In this document: positions 42,467 through 52,116 of the stretch, piece by piece
Layout: every line of letters starts with the position of its first letter
Position numbering within the stretch: position 1 is the stretch's first letter
From: Candidatus Promineifilum breve
GTDB lineage: Bacteria > Chloroflexota > Anaerolineae > Promineifilales > Promineifilaceae
Assembly (NCBI RefSeq): GCF_900066015.1
Contig: NZ_LN890655.1
Location: forward strand, 3,512,726 to 3,576,725
Reading direction: 5' to 3'
DNA length: 64,000 bases
Made by a program: the position numbers and the translations under genes
Notes under the pieces: model-generated
What the model saw: the letters and a program-made list of their open reading frames with translations, nothing else
What the model was told of the DNA's origin: nothing
Database searches by the model: none

Positions 42467-44014
42467 TTATCCGGCCTCTTCTTCATCCTCGACAGCCGGC
42501 TCATCGGGGATACGCCCATACAGGTAGGCCAGTTCGGTCAGCCCCAACGCGATCCCCGCCGCGCGGGCGTTGAACATTTCCCGCGTGTAGCGCCACTGCC
42601 ACCAGCCGCCTTCCTTGCCGGGGTAATTCATGCGCGCTTCGTTATCGAGCACGAACAAATCCTGCATGGGGATGATGGCGATGGCCGACACCGAGGCGTA
42701 GGCCAGCCGGATGATGTCCCAGACGATGTCGCGGCCCGACGACGCCGTATAACGGCGCACGTGGTCGCGCTCGGCCTCGCTGGCGTTCAGATACCAGCCC
42801 AGGGTGGTTTCGTTGTCGTGGGTTCCGGTATAGACGACCGAGTTCTGGGTGAAGGTATGGGGTAGGAAGGTGCTGTTGCGCTCGCCGCCGAAGGCGAACT
42901 GGAGGATCTTCATCCCCGGAAAGGCGAAGCGGTCGCGCAGGGCCTCCACTTCGGGGGTAATGACGCCCAGGTCTTCGGCGATGATCGGCAGATCGCCCAA
43001 CTTGGCCTTGATGGCCTCGAAGACGGCCGCGTTCGGCCCCTTGACCCATTGGCCCACGACGGCCGTCGGTTCCGACGCCGGGATCTCCCAATAGCCCTCG
43101 AAGCCGCGGAAGTGATCGATGCGCACGATGTCGGCCTGCACGAGGTTCATGTGGATGCGTTGCACCCACCAACTGTAATTATCGGCGGCCATCTTCTCCC
43201 AGTTATAGAGCGGGTTGCCCCAGCGTTGGCCCGTCGCGCTGAAATAGTCCGGCGGCACCCCGGCCACCACCGTGGGCGAGCCGTCTTTCTTCAGATGGAA
43301 CAGGTCGGGATGCGACCACACGTCGGCGCTATCGTAGGCGACAAAGATGGGAATGTCGCCGATGATCTTGATGCCCCGCTCGTTGGCGTAGGCTTTCAAT
43401 TCCAGCCATTGTTTGTAGAACAGGAATTGCTGGAATTTGTGCAGCTCGATCTCGCCCGCCAGTTGGTTCGTCCACTGCTTCATGGCCCGCACCTGACGCT
43501 TGGCAATGGCGCTGGGCCACAGATTCCACACCCCGCCCTCTTGCTCCTTATGGTACTCCTTCAGGGCCATGAACAGGGCGAAGTCGTCCAGCCAGTAGGC
43601 CGTGTTGGCGCAGAAGCGCTCATAGGCATCGCGCTGCTCGGCCGCGCCGCCGGCCTGGAAATAGGCGTAAGCCTGGCGCATGAGTTCCCGCTTGTAGTCG
43701 ATGACCGGCCCAAAATCGACCTTGGTCGTCGGGAAAGCGGGCACGGCGGCCACGGCCTCGGCCGGCAGAAAGCCCTCGGCCACGAGGCGGTCGGGGCTGA
43801 TCAGCAGCGGGTTCCCGGCGAAGGCCGAGAAGGATTGATAGGGCGAGTCGCCATAGCCGGTGGGGCCGAGCGGCAGCAATTGCCATAGCTGTTGCCGGGC
43901 GGCGACGAGGAAATCGACAAACTGATAGGCGCTGTCGCCCAAATCGCCGATGCCGTAACGGCTGGGCAGGCTGGTGGGGTGGAGCAGAACGCCCACGGAA
44001 CGCTCGAAATTCAT
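42467..44014 (-). CDS. malQ: 4-alpha-glucanotransferase (amylomaltase)
   Basis: GH77 enzyme that moves alpha-1,4-glucan segments between chains. Motifs: GDLGDSAYQFVDFL (about 23-36), IGDIPIFVAYDSADVW (about 216-231), the nucleophile region VRIDHFRGFEGYWE (about 292-305), the acid/base region IIAEDLGVITPEV (about 338-350), and TGTHDNETTLGW (about 391-402). 515 residues fits. It probably works with glycogen phosphorylase and synthase found in the same window. The tail ends in an acidic run (EDEEEAG). Confidence 0.95.
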   Translation of the reverse strand: MNFERSVGVLLHPTSLPSRYGIGDLGDSAYQFVDFLVAARQQLWQLLPLGPTGYGDSPYQSFSAFAGNPLLISPDRLVAEGFLPAEAVAAVPAFPTTKVDFGPVIDYKRELMRQAYAYFQAGGAAEQRDAYERFCANTAYWLDDFALFMALKEYHKEQEGGVWNLWPSAIAKRQVRAMKQWTNQLAGEIELHKFQQFLFYKQWLELKAYANERGIKIIGDIPIFVAYDSADVWSHPDLFHLKKDGSPTVVAGVPPDYFSATGQRWGNPLYNWEKMAADNYSWWVQRIHMNLVQADIVRIDHFRGFEGYWEIPASEPTAVVGQWVKGPNAAVFEAIKAKLGDLPIIAEDLGVITPEVEALRDRFAFPGMKILQFAFGGERNSTFLPHTFTQNSVVYTGTHDNETTLGWYLNASEAERDHVRRYTASSGRDIVWDIIRLAYASVSAIAIIPMQDLFVLDNEARMNYPGKEGGWWQWRYTREMFNARAAGIALGLTELAYLYGRIPDEPAVEDEEEAG

Positions 44015-44138
44015 GGCTGGATCTCCTGTATAGACGACTTAAACCTGCTGATTGACCACCGGCCAGGCGGCTTGCGTCGCCCGACCGTGGTCAGAATATT
44101 ATCCGATGATCGGGACGGCGGCCGAATTGCGCGCGGCG

Positions 44139-46997
44139 TCAGGGGCGCAGGCTATCCAGACATGGGATCCGCTCGCGCACATTGTCCGGCCGCTCGCCGG
44201 GTTGGTGGGCCTCCACCAGAAAGGACAGGCCGCGATGGTCGGTCAAAATGCCTTCCCACATGATCAGCCCATACCCCTTCGCATAGTAGTAACGCTCGAA
44301 GGGTTGCGCGGCCGGCCGTCCCTTTTCTTCATTATATGCCGCAAATACGGCCACGTCCCGTAATTGGTAGCCCCGTTTGGGCCGTCCCTCGGCGTCGGGC
44401 AGCGTCAGGGTCTGGTGCAGTGCCTCCAGCCGAATCCAGGTGACGTGCCGCCCGGACAGGTGGGAGTTCATCATGCAGTTGCCCTTGCGCCGGCTGACGA
44501 CGGTGACGCTGCGCCGGTAAGCCTGCCCCACGGCCATGCGCCGCGGAATCCAGGCCGTGCCATACCGTTCGCCGTCCATGAGTGTATAAAAATTGCCCGA
44601 TCCCGGCGAGGTATCCGTGCCCCGATAGATAAAGCGTTCGTCGGCCCACATCTCTTCCCATTCGCTGTTTTTGGTCTGGTAGAAGCGCACGCCTTCGCGC
44701 TGGGTCTGGGCGCGCTGCTGGCCGATGAGCGGGCCGTTGGGCATCTGGAAGATGTGCTTCATCTCGTACAGTCGCCCGTCGCCGCGCAGATAGGGCAGCA
44801 TGTCGAACTTGGTCGGCGCGTCGACGACGACGATGGCGACGAACAGGGTGGAGCCGAAGAACTCACCGCGTGGGTTGCGCATCCGCCAGCGGCCGACGTG
44901 GCGGCCCGGCTCCTGGGGCGCGGTCAACGGCAGGGTCAGATTAACGACCGCCTGTGGCCCGGCGGATGGGGCGGACAGCCGCCGCACGTTGCCCAGCGTC
45001 GGGCCGCCGACGTGGACCAGTTCGTAGCCCGTGCCCCACGCGATGGAGCCAGTGTTGCGCACGGCCCACGTCTTCTCGAAGGCCGCGCCATGCACCACTT
45101 CGCTGCCATCGGGGAAGGTCAGGTGTTCCTCCAGTTGCGCGTCTTCCAGGGCTGGCGATCCCGGCGTGGAGGAAACCGGCACGCGCAGCTCGACGAAAAG
45201 GACGGGGCCAAAGAGGACGCCTTCCGGGTTGCGCGCCCGCCACGAACTGCGGTGGATGCCCGGGGCCAGCGGCGCTTCCAGCGGCGCGCTCACCTCGACC
45301 ACCTCGCCCGGCAACGCGCCGGGCAGGGGCAGGCTGTCGGGGCCGTTCATGCGGTTGTCGCCGGCAAAGGCCAGCGCGTAGCCCGGCCCCCAGGTGGATG
45401 ACCCGGCGTTACGGATGCGCCACATCTTGGCGAAGCGCGCGCCGGCGGCCACGACCGACCCGTCGGGGTAGGTGACGTCGGACAGGAAAACGGCGTCATC
45501 GAGCGCGCCGGGCCGGACGACCTCGATCTCCACGACCAGCAGATCGCCGAAGGGCAAGCCGCCGGGCGAGCGCGCCTGCCACGTGGCGCGATGATGGCCG
45601 GCGCTGGCTGGGGCCACGCATTCAATCGATACGTCGGCTTCCGCGCCGGGTGCGGTGGGCGGCAGCGGCATGGCCGTCGCCCCAGCCAACGGATTCGCGC
45701 CGACACAGGCCAACGTGTAGCCGGCGCGCCAGGCGGCCGTGCCATCGTTGCGCAAGCGCCACGTCTTGGTGAACTTGTGGCCGGGCGACAGGCGCGTCCC
45801 GTTGAGGATGGTCATGTCGGCCACGTAGGTCGCGCCGTCGCTGGGCCGCGCAACAGGCGCGGCCACCCGCAGCGCGGCGACCAGTTCCGGGCCGAACGCC
45901 TCGCCGGCCGGGTTGCGCAGCCGCCAGACGGCGCGAAACTCGCCGGGCGCGGCCGGGGCGGTCAGCCCGACCGACAAATCGGCCGTGGCTCCGGCCTTGG
46001 TCACCGGCAGAGCGATTCGCTGCCAATCGCCGGCCGACGACCCTTCACCGGCCAGCGCATACGTTTTGTCCCAGGTCGTATCGCCGCTGTTGCGCACGCG
46101 CCACGTCTTGACGACCGCTTGCCCGGCCTCGACCGTCGCCCCGGCGGGCAGCGTGACGTCGGCGACGAAGAGCGCATCATCGCGGCGGGCGATGGGCGTG
46201 ACTACGATGTCGGCGAACAGTTCAAAGGCGAAGAGACGGCCGCGGGCGTTGCGTGCTTTCCAACTGCTGCGTTGGCGGCCGGGCGTTTGCGGCGCGGTCA
46301 ACGGCACAGTGACTTCGCCCACCTCATCCGGCTTCAGAGGGGGCAGGGGCACGCTGTCGGGGCCGGCCATGCGCTCGTCGGCGAAATGCTCCAGCGTGAA
46401 CCCTTCCCAGGTTGACGTGCCATTGTTGCGCACGCGCCACGTCTTGTTGAAGCTGCGCCCGGCGACGATGGCCGAGCCGTCGGGGATAGTCACGTCGGCC
46501 AGATAGGCCATTTCGTCCACGACCGGCACGGTGACGTCGCGAAGGTAGCGTGTCGGATCGACGACGTCGGCCACCACGTAGCCCTTCAGTCCCAGGTCGA
46601 GGTGTTGCAGGGTCAGATGGAGATGGACGCCGGTCGAGTTGCCGGTGGTGCCGGCCACGCCCAGCCGCTGCCCGGCCTCGACCACGTCGCCGACTTGCAG
46701 CGCCGGATTGACGGCCGACAGATGGGCATACCAGGTGACCCAGGTTGTGGCGTCGGCCCACTCGTGCCGCACGCGCACGTAATTGCCGTAGCCGGTATTG
46801 CCGGCGCGGATGCGGTCGATGACGCCGCGCTGGGCAGCGACGATCTCCGCCGGGCGGCCGCCGGCCACGGCGCGCAGGTCGATACCTTCGTGCCGGCCGT
46901 TGGCGTAGGCGCGCGGACTATTAAACGGATCGGTGATGTAGAAGCCGGTAGTGACCGGGTTGTTCAGCCAAAAGCGCGTCGTGTTGTCGTCGGGCAT
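44139..46997 (-). CDS. M23-type peptidase domain protein with five NBR1-type (FW) Ig-like repeats
   Basis: The N-terminal part (about 15-140) is an M23/LysM-peptidase fold: GRHEGIDLRA (His and Asp of the zinc site), WYAHLS and GVHLHLTLQHL. Five Ig-like repeats follow at about 163, 277, 390, 504 and 620 (step about 114), each with the signature KTWRVRNNGTSTW or a close variant and ending in APxxPGxxRxxWRxRNPxG; these match the four-tryptophan domain of NBR1. The last about 215 residues (from about 735) have the segment RFYQTKNSEWEEMW and no recognised family. No signal peptide is visible before the M23 part, which is odd for a wall-acting enzyme. Zinc ligands appear intact, so activity is possible. 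Confidence 0.85.
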   Translation of the reverse strand: MPDDNTTRFWLNNPVTTGFYITDPFNSPRAYANGRHEGIDLRAVAGGRPAEIVAAQRGVIDRIRAGNTGYGNYVRVRHEWADATTWVTWYAHLSAVNPALQVGDVVEAGQRLGVAGTTGNSTGVHLHLTLQHLDLGLKGYVVADVVDPTRYLRDVTVPVVDEMAYLADVTIPDGSAIVAGRSFNKTWRVRNNGTSTWEGFTLEHFADERMAGPDSVPLPPLKPDEVGEVTVPLTAPQTPGRQRSSWKARNARGRLFAFELFADIVVTPIARRDDALFVADVTLPAGATVEAGQAVVKTWRVRNSGDTTWDKTYALAGEGSSAGDWQRIALPVTKAGATADLSVGLTAPAAPGEFRAVWRLRNPAGEAFGPELVAALRVAAPVARPSDGATYVADMTILNGTRLSPGHKFTKTWRLRNDGTAAWRAGYTLACVGANPLAGATAMPLPPTAPGAEADVSIECVAPASAGHHRATWQARSPGGLPFGDLLVVEIEVVRPGALDDAVFLSDVTYPDGSVVAAGARFAKMWRIRNAGSSTWGPGYALAFAGDNRMNGPDSLPLPGALPGEVVEVSAPLEAPLAPGIHRSSWRARNPEGVLFGPVLFVELRVPVSSTPGSPALEDAQLEEHLTFPDGSEVVHGAAFEKTWAVRNTGSIAWGTGYELVHVGGPTLGNVRRLSAPSAGPQAVVNLTLPLTAPQEPGRHVGRWRMRNPRGEFFGSTLFVAIVVVDAPTKFDMLPYLRGDGRLYEMKHIFQMPNGPLIGQQRAQTQREGVRFYQTKNSEWEEMWADERFIYRGTDTSPGSGNFYTLMDGERYGTAWIPRRMAVGQAYRRSVTVVSRRKGNCMMNSHLSGRHVTWIRLEALHQTLTLPDAEGRPKRGYQLRDVAVFAAYNEEKGRPAAQPFERYYYAKGYGLIMWEGILTDHRGLSFLVEAHQPGERPDNVRERIPCLDSLRP

Positions 46998-47063
46998 TGA
47001 TACTTCCTACCTGACTTACGACAGCCGAGCGTGGGCGACTGTGCATGAATGATGGCATCGTTG

Positions 47064-48512
47064 TTAGCCGCGATAGCGTTGCTGGGCCTGGGCCCACTCG
47101 TAGAGTTGCGCGTACCCCTGGGCCGACCGCTGCCAGGAGAAATCGGCGCTCATGCCGTTGGCCTGGATCCGCCGCCAATTCGGTCGATCGACGTTGTAGA
47201 TGAAGGTGGCGCGTTGGATGGCATCCCACAGCGCGCCGACGCTGAAGTCATGGAACGAGAAGCCGGTGTAGCCGTCGTGGACGGTATCGGCCAGCCCGCC
47301 GGTGGCGCGAACGATAGGCACGCTGCCGTAGCGCATGGCGATCATCTGCCCCAGGCCGCACGGCTCGAAGCGCGACGGCATCAGGAACATATCGCTGCCG
47401 GCGTAGATGAGCGGGGCCAGCCCGGCGTGATAGCCGATGTAGGCGGTCATCTTGTCGCGGTGGTAGGCGGCCAATTGGGCGAACATATTCTCATACTCGG
47501 CGGCGCCCGACCCCAGGACGACAAATTGCGCCGGGCCGGAGTAGCTGTTCATCAGCATGTGGAGGGTATGACCCATCAGCTCCAGCCCCTTTTGCCAATC
47601 GAGGCGCGAGATCAGGGCCAGGATGGGCACATCGGGGATCTGCGGCAGGCCCACGGTGGCCTGGAGGGCGCGTCGGGCTTCGGCGCGGTTCTCCAGGTCA
47701 TCGAGGTCGAAGTGGGCCGGTAGCCGCGGGTCAGTGGCCGGGTTCCATTCGTCGTAGTCGAGGCCGTTGAGGATGCCGTGCAGGTCGCCCTGGCGGTGGC
47801 GCAGCAGGCCGTCCAGCCGCGCGCCGCCGTCGGGGGTCATGATTTCGCGGGCGTAGGTTGGGCTGACGGTGTTGATAATGTTGGCGTGGTAGATGCCGCG
47901 GGCCATGAAGTTGACTTCGCCGTAGGCTTCCTCCTTCAGGGAGTGGGTATACAGTTGCAGGTAATCGAAGATGTTCCAGCTACTCAGCCCCTGGTGGGCC
48001 AAATTGTGGATGGTGAACACGCTGCCCACGCCGTGGTAGCGCGGGTTGGCCTGGCCGGCCGTCGATAGCCAGACGATGGCCGGGGCGGAGTGCCAGTCGT
48101 GGGCATGCAACACGTCGGGCCGCCAATTGATCGATTCGGTCAGGGCGAACGCGGCGCGGCTGAAGAAGGCGAAGCGATACGAATCGTCCCCGTAACCGTA
48201 GATGTTTTCCCGATTGAACAGGTTGTTCTGGGCGATAAAGTAGACCGGCACCTCGCTGCCCGGCAGCTTGCCCTCGAATGCCCCGGCATGGACAACGCCG
48301 GAGCCGGTGGGCACGTCGAGACGCAGCGGCATACTCTGCACGCCGGGATAGCCGGCTTCGATTTTGCGGTAGGCGGGCATGACGACGCGCACGTCGAAGC
48401 CCAGGGCATGGAGCGCCTTGGGCAGCGAGCCGCCGACGTCGCCCAGGCCGCCGGTCTTGGCAAACGGCGCAACTTCGGCGCTGAGGAAGAGGATGCGGAG
48501 TGGTTCGGCCAT
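47064..48512 (-). CDS. glgA: Glycogen synthase (GT5)
   Basis: Adds glucose from ADP-glucose to alpha-1,4-glucan. The N-terminus has the GT5 motif LFLSAEVAPFAKTGGLGDVG (about 8-27) with the KTGGL substrate loop. The C-terminal half has LALISRLDWQKGLEL (about 292-306) and the E-x7-E-like MPSRFEPCGLGQMIAMRYG (about 374-392) followed by ATGGLADTV. 482 residues is the normal length. A 66-nt gap separates it from the M23 gene. Glycogen phosphorylase and amylomaltase in the window complete a storage cycle; no branching enzyme or GlgC is visible here. Confidence 0.95.
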   Translation of the reverse strand: MAEPLRILFLSAEVAPFAKTGGLGDVGGSLPKALHALGFDVRVVMPAYRKIEAGYPGVQSMPLRLDVPTGSGVVHAGAFEGKLPGSEVPVYFIAQNNLFNRENIYGYGDDSYRFAFFSRAAFALTESINWRPDVLHAHDWHSAPAIVWLSTAGQANPRYHGVGSVFTIHNLAHQGLSSWNIFDYLQLYTHSLKEEAYGEVNFMARGIYHANIINTVSPTYAREIMTPDGGARLDGLLRHRQGDLHGILNGLDYDEWNPATDPRLPAHFDLDDLENRAEARRALQATVGLPQIPDVPILALISRLDWQKGLELMGHTLHMLMNSYSGPAQFVVLGSGAAEYENMFAQLAAYHRDKMTAYIGYHAGLAPLIYAGSDMFLMPSRFEPCGLGQMIAMRYGSVPIVRATGGLADTVHDGYTGFSFHDFSVGALWDAIQRATFIYNVDRPNWRRIQANGMSADFSWQRSAQGYAQLYEWAQAQQRYRG

Positions 48513-48682
48513 GGTGTCGCCTCGCGGTATTAGCCCGTCGCGTCCCAGGGGGCGACGGCGGGTAAGATTTCCAATTGGTTTACGACAAGTTGGCGACAGA
48601 GAGCGCCAGTGAAAAGTATTGTGCCTGAATCGTATGGGTTCCGCAATGATTCAGGGCCACCCCGTCAGGACTTTATTGCCGC
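48513..48682. other. Intergenic region with an 8-bp inverted repeat
   Basis: 170 nt between glgA and the DUF302 gene without a supported gene. CCTGAATC (48624-48631) and GATTCAGG (48648-48655) form a hairpin just after the DUF302 stop, likely its terminator or a 3' stabiliser. Confidence 0.5.
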
Positions 48683-49099
48683 TTAAGGCGTAGCCAGCGC
48701 GGCCAGCACCCGCCGCAGCCGTACGGCGGCCTCATCGGCCACCGGCCCCAGCGCCGGACTGACCCCCACGCCGAACATCACGGCCGGATCGATGATGGCG
48801 ACGACCGACCCCGCGCCGCTGTCGTCTTCGTAGACGATCACGTTGCACGGCAACAGCAGCCCGACCTCCAGTTCGGCGGTCAGGGCGCGATGGGCCAGCG
48901 GCGGGTTACACGCGCCTAGGATCACATAGGGTCGGAAATCGACGTCAAGCTTTTGTTTCATCGTCGCTTGCACGTCGATTGTGGTCAGCACGCCAAAGCC
49001 TTCGTCCTTCAGCGCGGCCGTCACCCGTTCGACCGCCCGCTCATAGGGCAGGGCCATACGCACGCCCATTCCGTAATCGCTCCCTTCAGGTTGATTCAT
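48683..49099 (-). CDS. DUF302 domain protein
   Basis: The 138-residue product fits DUF302: YERAVERVTAALKDEGFGVLTTIDVQATMKQKL is the typical opening, and PYVILGACNPPLAHRAL and VGLLLPCNVIVYEDDSG are the conserved core, including two cysteines. The family is small, soluble and of unknown function, often near redox or metal-stress genes. No signal peptide. Start at 49099 overlaps nothing; a short gap of 54 nt separates it from the CAP/LysM gene. Confidence 0.88.
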   Translation of the reverse strand: MNQPEGSDYGMGVRMALPYERAVERVTAALKDEGFGVLTTIDVQATMKQKLDVDFRPYVILGACNPPLAHRALTAELEVGLLLPCNVIVYEDDSGAGSVVAIIDPAVMFGVGVSPALGPVADEAAVRLRRVLAALATP

Positions 49100-49153
49100 G
49101 GTAGAGACTCCCCAAAATAATCGGGCGGTTGGCCCCCCAGCGGAGCGTCGCCC

Positions 49154-50470
49154 CTACTCGTTGCGCCACAAGACCAGAATAGCTACCCCGGCCAGCACCG
49201 TCAGGGCCACGCCGGCGATGATGGCCCCAATGCCCAGCACGTTGCCCCAATCGCGGCCGCCGCTTTCGCTTGCGACCTCCTCCGGCATTACTAACGCCAC
49301 GGCCGTGGCCTTCGCGGTCGGCGATACGACCGGCGTCTCGGCCGGCCCCAGATGCACCTCTTCGGGCGTGGCCGAGGCGGTGACGGTCGGCGTCGGTTCG
49401 GGCGTGGCCGTCGGCGGGTGGATGAGCAACTCCTGGCCCACCTGGAGCAGGGCGTCGGGACTGATGTGGTTGTACGCCGCCAACTCTTCCAGCGTCAGGC
49501 CATAGAGGAGGGCGATGCCCCAGGCGGTGTCGCCGCTCTTGACGATGTGGCTCTGTTGTGGGGTGGGGGTGGGCGGCGGCTCTTCGCCGGGCACCAGGCG
49601 CACCTTCACTTCGTTGCCGGGGTGGACGACCGCGTCCTGCGGCAGACCGTTGAGCCACAACAGCGTCGCCAGATCGGTCTTATAATAGGCGGCGATGACC
49701 CACAGCGATTCCCCCTCGCGGACGACGTGATGGGCCGGTGGGGTGGGGGTGGGCGGCGGCGGTTGCCCGTCGGCCAGACGAATGGTCAACTTGTCGCCGG
49801 GGTTGATGACACTGTCGTCGGTCAGGGCATTGAACAGATACAGATCGGCCAGTGAGACTTCATAGCGGGCGGCGATGGCCCACAGCGTGTGCCCTTCGAG
49901 CACGGTGTGGATGATGGAGCCGTCCTCATTGGGCTGGGCCAATTCGATGGGGGCGACGATGAAGGGTACGTCAACCACTTGCTGTTCGGCGCGCGGCGGC
50001 GGGGCGTCGTTGGGCGTGCCGAAGACCATGACGTAGAAGTTCTGCCCATTGCCGGCGGCGAAGCCAACCCCGGCCTCTGTCCAGCGCGGGTTGAGCATAT
50101 TGCTGAAGTGGACGGCGCTGTTGCGCCACCAGGTGACGCCCTGTTGGGGCGAGAGGCGCGTGCCGCCGACGAGGTTTTCGCCGGCATAGCCGGGGTAGCC
50201 CGCCGCCTGGGCGCGGTCCTGCCAGGTGCTACCGTTCACGCCGATGTGGCTATAGATGGCGTTGAGGGCGATGAAGTTGGCGTGGTTCTGGGCCGCCGTA
50301 GCCAGCGAGGCATTAAAGGCAAGCGCGGGTAAGCCATATTCCGCGCGCACCTGATTGACCAGTTGCAGAATATCGCTGGTAGGACTCCCCTGAGCCTCGG
50401 CCCGCCCCGTCGAGACAGCGGCGAGGAGCAACACGCCGCACAAGGCGGCCAAGTGGATGCGTCGCGCCAT
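49154..50470 (-). CDS. Secreted CAP-domain protein with three LysM repeats and C-terminal anchor
   Basis: 438 residues from ATG 50470 (an in-frame ATG at 50509 would add 13). The N-terminus is a signal (IHLAALCGVLLLAAVSTGRAEA). A CAP/SCP domain follows (about 30-150), with LVNQVRAEYGLPAL, HANFIALNAIYSHIG and AENLVGG. Three LysM modules stand at about 195-245, 248-298 and 305-355, recognisable as HTVLEGHTLWAIAARY, HHVVREGESLWVIAAYY and HIVKSGDTAWGIALLYG. A TP-rich stretch and a hydrophobic C-terminal segment (GIGAIIAGVALTVLAGVAIL) end the protein. LysM binds amino-sugar polymers, so it is likely a cell-surface protein anchored at both wall and membrane. Confidence 0.88.
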   Translation of the reverse strand: MARRIHLAALCGVLLLAAVSTGRAEAQGSPTSDILQLVNQVRAEYGLPALAFNASLATAAQNHANFIALNAIYSHIGVNGSTWQDRAQAAGYPGYAGENLVGGTRLSPQQGVTWWRNSAVHFSNMLNPRWTEAGVGFAAGNGQNFYVMVFGTPNDAPPPRAEQQVVDVPFIVAPIELAQPNEDGSIIHTVLEGHTLWAIAARYEVSLADLYLFNALTDDSVINPGDKLTIRLADGQPPPPTPTPPAHHVVREGESLWVIAAYYKTDLATLLWLNGLPQDAVVHPGNEVKVRLVPGEEPPPTPTPQQSHIVKSGDTAWGIALLYGLTLEELAAYNHISPDALLQVGQELLIHPPTATPEPTPTVTASATPEEVHLGPAETPVVSPTAKATAVALVMPEEVASESGGRDWGNVLGIGAIIAGVALTVLAGVAILVLWRNE

Positions 50471-50586
50471 ACAAACGGCAATCATAGGCCAGAAAGCGAT
50501 GGGCGACAAGTGACGTTAAGATCACTCTCTGGTAATGCCGTCTCTGGGCTTGCATTCGCGGCCGATCACGGATATTGTCAGGCCTG

Positions 50587-51075
50587 ATGAGCGAACAAGA
50601 AAAGCAACCCAACCCGAATGCTGTCGTCACTTTGCGCGAGGTCACCAAGGATACTCTCGATGACATCCTGGAACTGAAGGTGAAGCCGGAGCAACGGCAA
50701 TTCGTCGCCGATAATGCCGTATCCGTTGCCGAGGCTCATTTCGAGGAGAAAGCCTGGTTCCGCGCCATCTATGCCGACGAAACCCCGGTGGGCTTTCTCA
50801 TGCTCTACGACGACCCGGAGGCGACGGATTACTACCTCTGGCGCTTCATGATCGACGCCCGCTATCAGCGGCTGGGTTACGGCGACCGCGCGCTGCAACT
50901 CTTGATCGAATACGTCCGTTCCCGGCCGGATGCCACGGAGCTGCTGGTGAGTTACGTGCCGGCCGAGGGCAGCCCGGAACCTTTCTATCGGCGCGCGGGC
51001 TTTGTCGATACCGGCCAGGTGCATGACGGCGAGAATGTTATGAATCTCGTCTTCACGCCCGCGGCATCTGCCTGA
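50587..51075 (+). CDS. GNAT acetyltransferase, polyamine-acetyltransferase-like
   Basis: 162 residues from ATG 50587. The acetyl-CoA loop is RYQRLGYGDRALQLLIEYV (about 94-112), and the C-terminal EPFYRRAGFVDTG is typical of the family. The opening VTLREVTKDTLDDILELKVKPEQ and NAVSVAEAHFEEKAWFRAIY closely resemble BltD/SpeG-like spermidine or spermine acetyltransferases. The next gene starts 3 nt after the stop and encodes a deacetylase-fold protein, so acetylation and removal of acetyl from the same small molecule is plausible. Confidence 0.85.
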   Translation: MSEQEKQPNPNAVVTLREVTKDTLDDILELKVKPEQRQFVADNAVSVAEAHFEEKAWFRAIYADETPVGFLMLYDDPEATDYYLWRFMIDARYQRLGYGDRALQLLIEYVRSRPDATELLVSYVPAEGSPEPFYRRAGFVDTGQVHDGENVMNLVFTPAASA

Positions 51076-51078
51076 GCG

Positions 51079-52104
51079 ATGGCGGAGTGGGGCCGGCCGG
51101 TCTTCCATGGCCCGCGCCAGCGGGACCACGCCCCGGCCAACCACCCGGAGACGCCGCAGCGGGCCGACCTCCTGTTGCGGGCCGCGCTCGATTTTGGCCT
51201 CGAATCCCATTTGTCCGCGGATAGGGGCCTTTCGCCCCTCGCCGCCGTTCATTCCCCCGATCTGCTGGCCTTTTTGCCGTCGGCCTATGACCGCTTTGCC
51301 TTGCTCAAGGAAGGGCCGCGCCCGGCCGTGCCCGACAGTTTCGCCGTGCGCCACTTGGCGGCGTATGGGACCCCCGATTTCATCCCGCCCCACATCTGGG
51401 GCCAGTTGGGCCACTATTGCAGCGACAACCTGACGCCCATCCTGCCCGGCACGTGGGTCGCGGCCTATGAGGCGGCCCAGGTGGCGCTGTCGGCCGCGGC
51501 GGCGGTGGTCGAGGGCGCGCCGCTGGCCTACGGTCTATGCCGCCCGCCGGGCCACCATGCCTATCGCGATCTGTACGGCGGCTATTGCTATCTCAATAAC
51601 GCGGCCATCGCCGCCGAGTGGCTGGTGGCGCGTGGTCGTCGCCCGGCCATCCTCGACATCGATTACCACCACGGCAACGGCACACAGGCCATCTTCTACG
51701 ATCGCGCCGACGTGTTCTTCTGCTCGCTCCACGCCGACCCGGCCGAGGAGTACCCCTACTTTTGTGGCTTCGCCCACGAGACCGGGCGCGCGGCGGGCGA
51801 GGGGTTCACCCTCAACCGGCCGCTGCCGTTGGACACGGACGAGCTTGCCTACCTGCGCGCTCTGGAACGCGGTCTGGCGGCCATCGCGGCCTTTGCGCCG
51901 GACGTGCTCGTTCTATCCCTGGGTTTCGACACGCTGGCCGGCGACCCGCACGGCGGCATGGCTCTGGAGGCGAGCGCCTTCGCCGCGATGGGCCGGCTCA
52001 TTGCCGGGCTGGGCCGGCCGGTGGCCGTCATCCAGGAGGGCGGTTATTTGTTGCCGGCCCTTGCGCCGGCGTTGACGGCCATTCTGGGGGGAATGACGGC
52101 CTAA
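51079..52104 (+). CDS. Histone-deacetylase/acetylpolyamine-amidohydrolase family protein
   Basis: Zinc-dependent amide hydrolase of the arginase/deacetylase fold. Catalytic features: RPPGHHAYRDLYGGYCYLNN (about 155-174, His-His pair), ILDIDYHHGNGTQ (about 191-203, Asp and His zinc ligands), GFDTLAGDPHGGM (about 281, Asp ligand) and QEGGYLLPAL (about 318). 341 residues. Being 3 nt downstream of a polyamine-type acetyltransferase, acetylpolyamine or acetyl-lysine are the best substrate guesses. It converges with msrB, 12 nt apart. Confidence 0.9.
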   Translation: MAEWGRPVFHGPRQRDHAPANHPETPQRADLLLRAALDFGLESHLSADRGLSPLAAVHSPDLLAFLPSAYDRFALLKEGPRPAVPDSFAVRHLAAYGTPDFIPPHIWGQLGHYCSDNLTPILPGTWVAAYEAAQVALSAAAAVVEGAPLAYGLCRPPGHHAYRDLYGGYCYLNNAAIAAEWLVARGRRPAILDIDYHHGNGTQAIFYDRADVFFCSLHADPAEEYPYFCGFAHETGRAAGEGFTLNRPLPLDTDELAYLRALERGLAAIAAFAPDVLVLSLGFDTLAGDPHGGMALEASAFAAMGRLIAGLGRPVAVIQEGGYLLPALAPALTAILGGMTA

Positions 52105-52116
52105 ACCACAAGCCGC

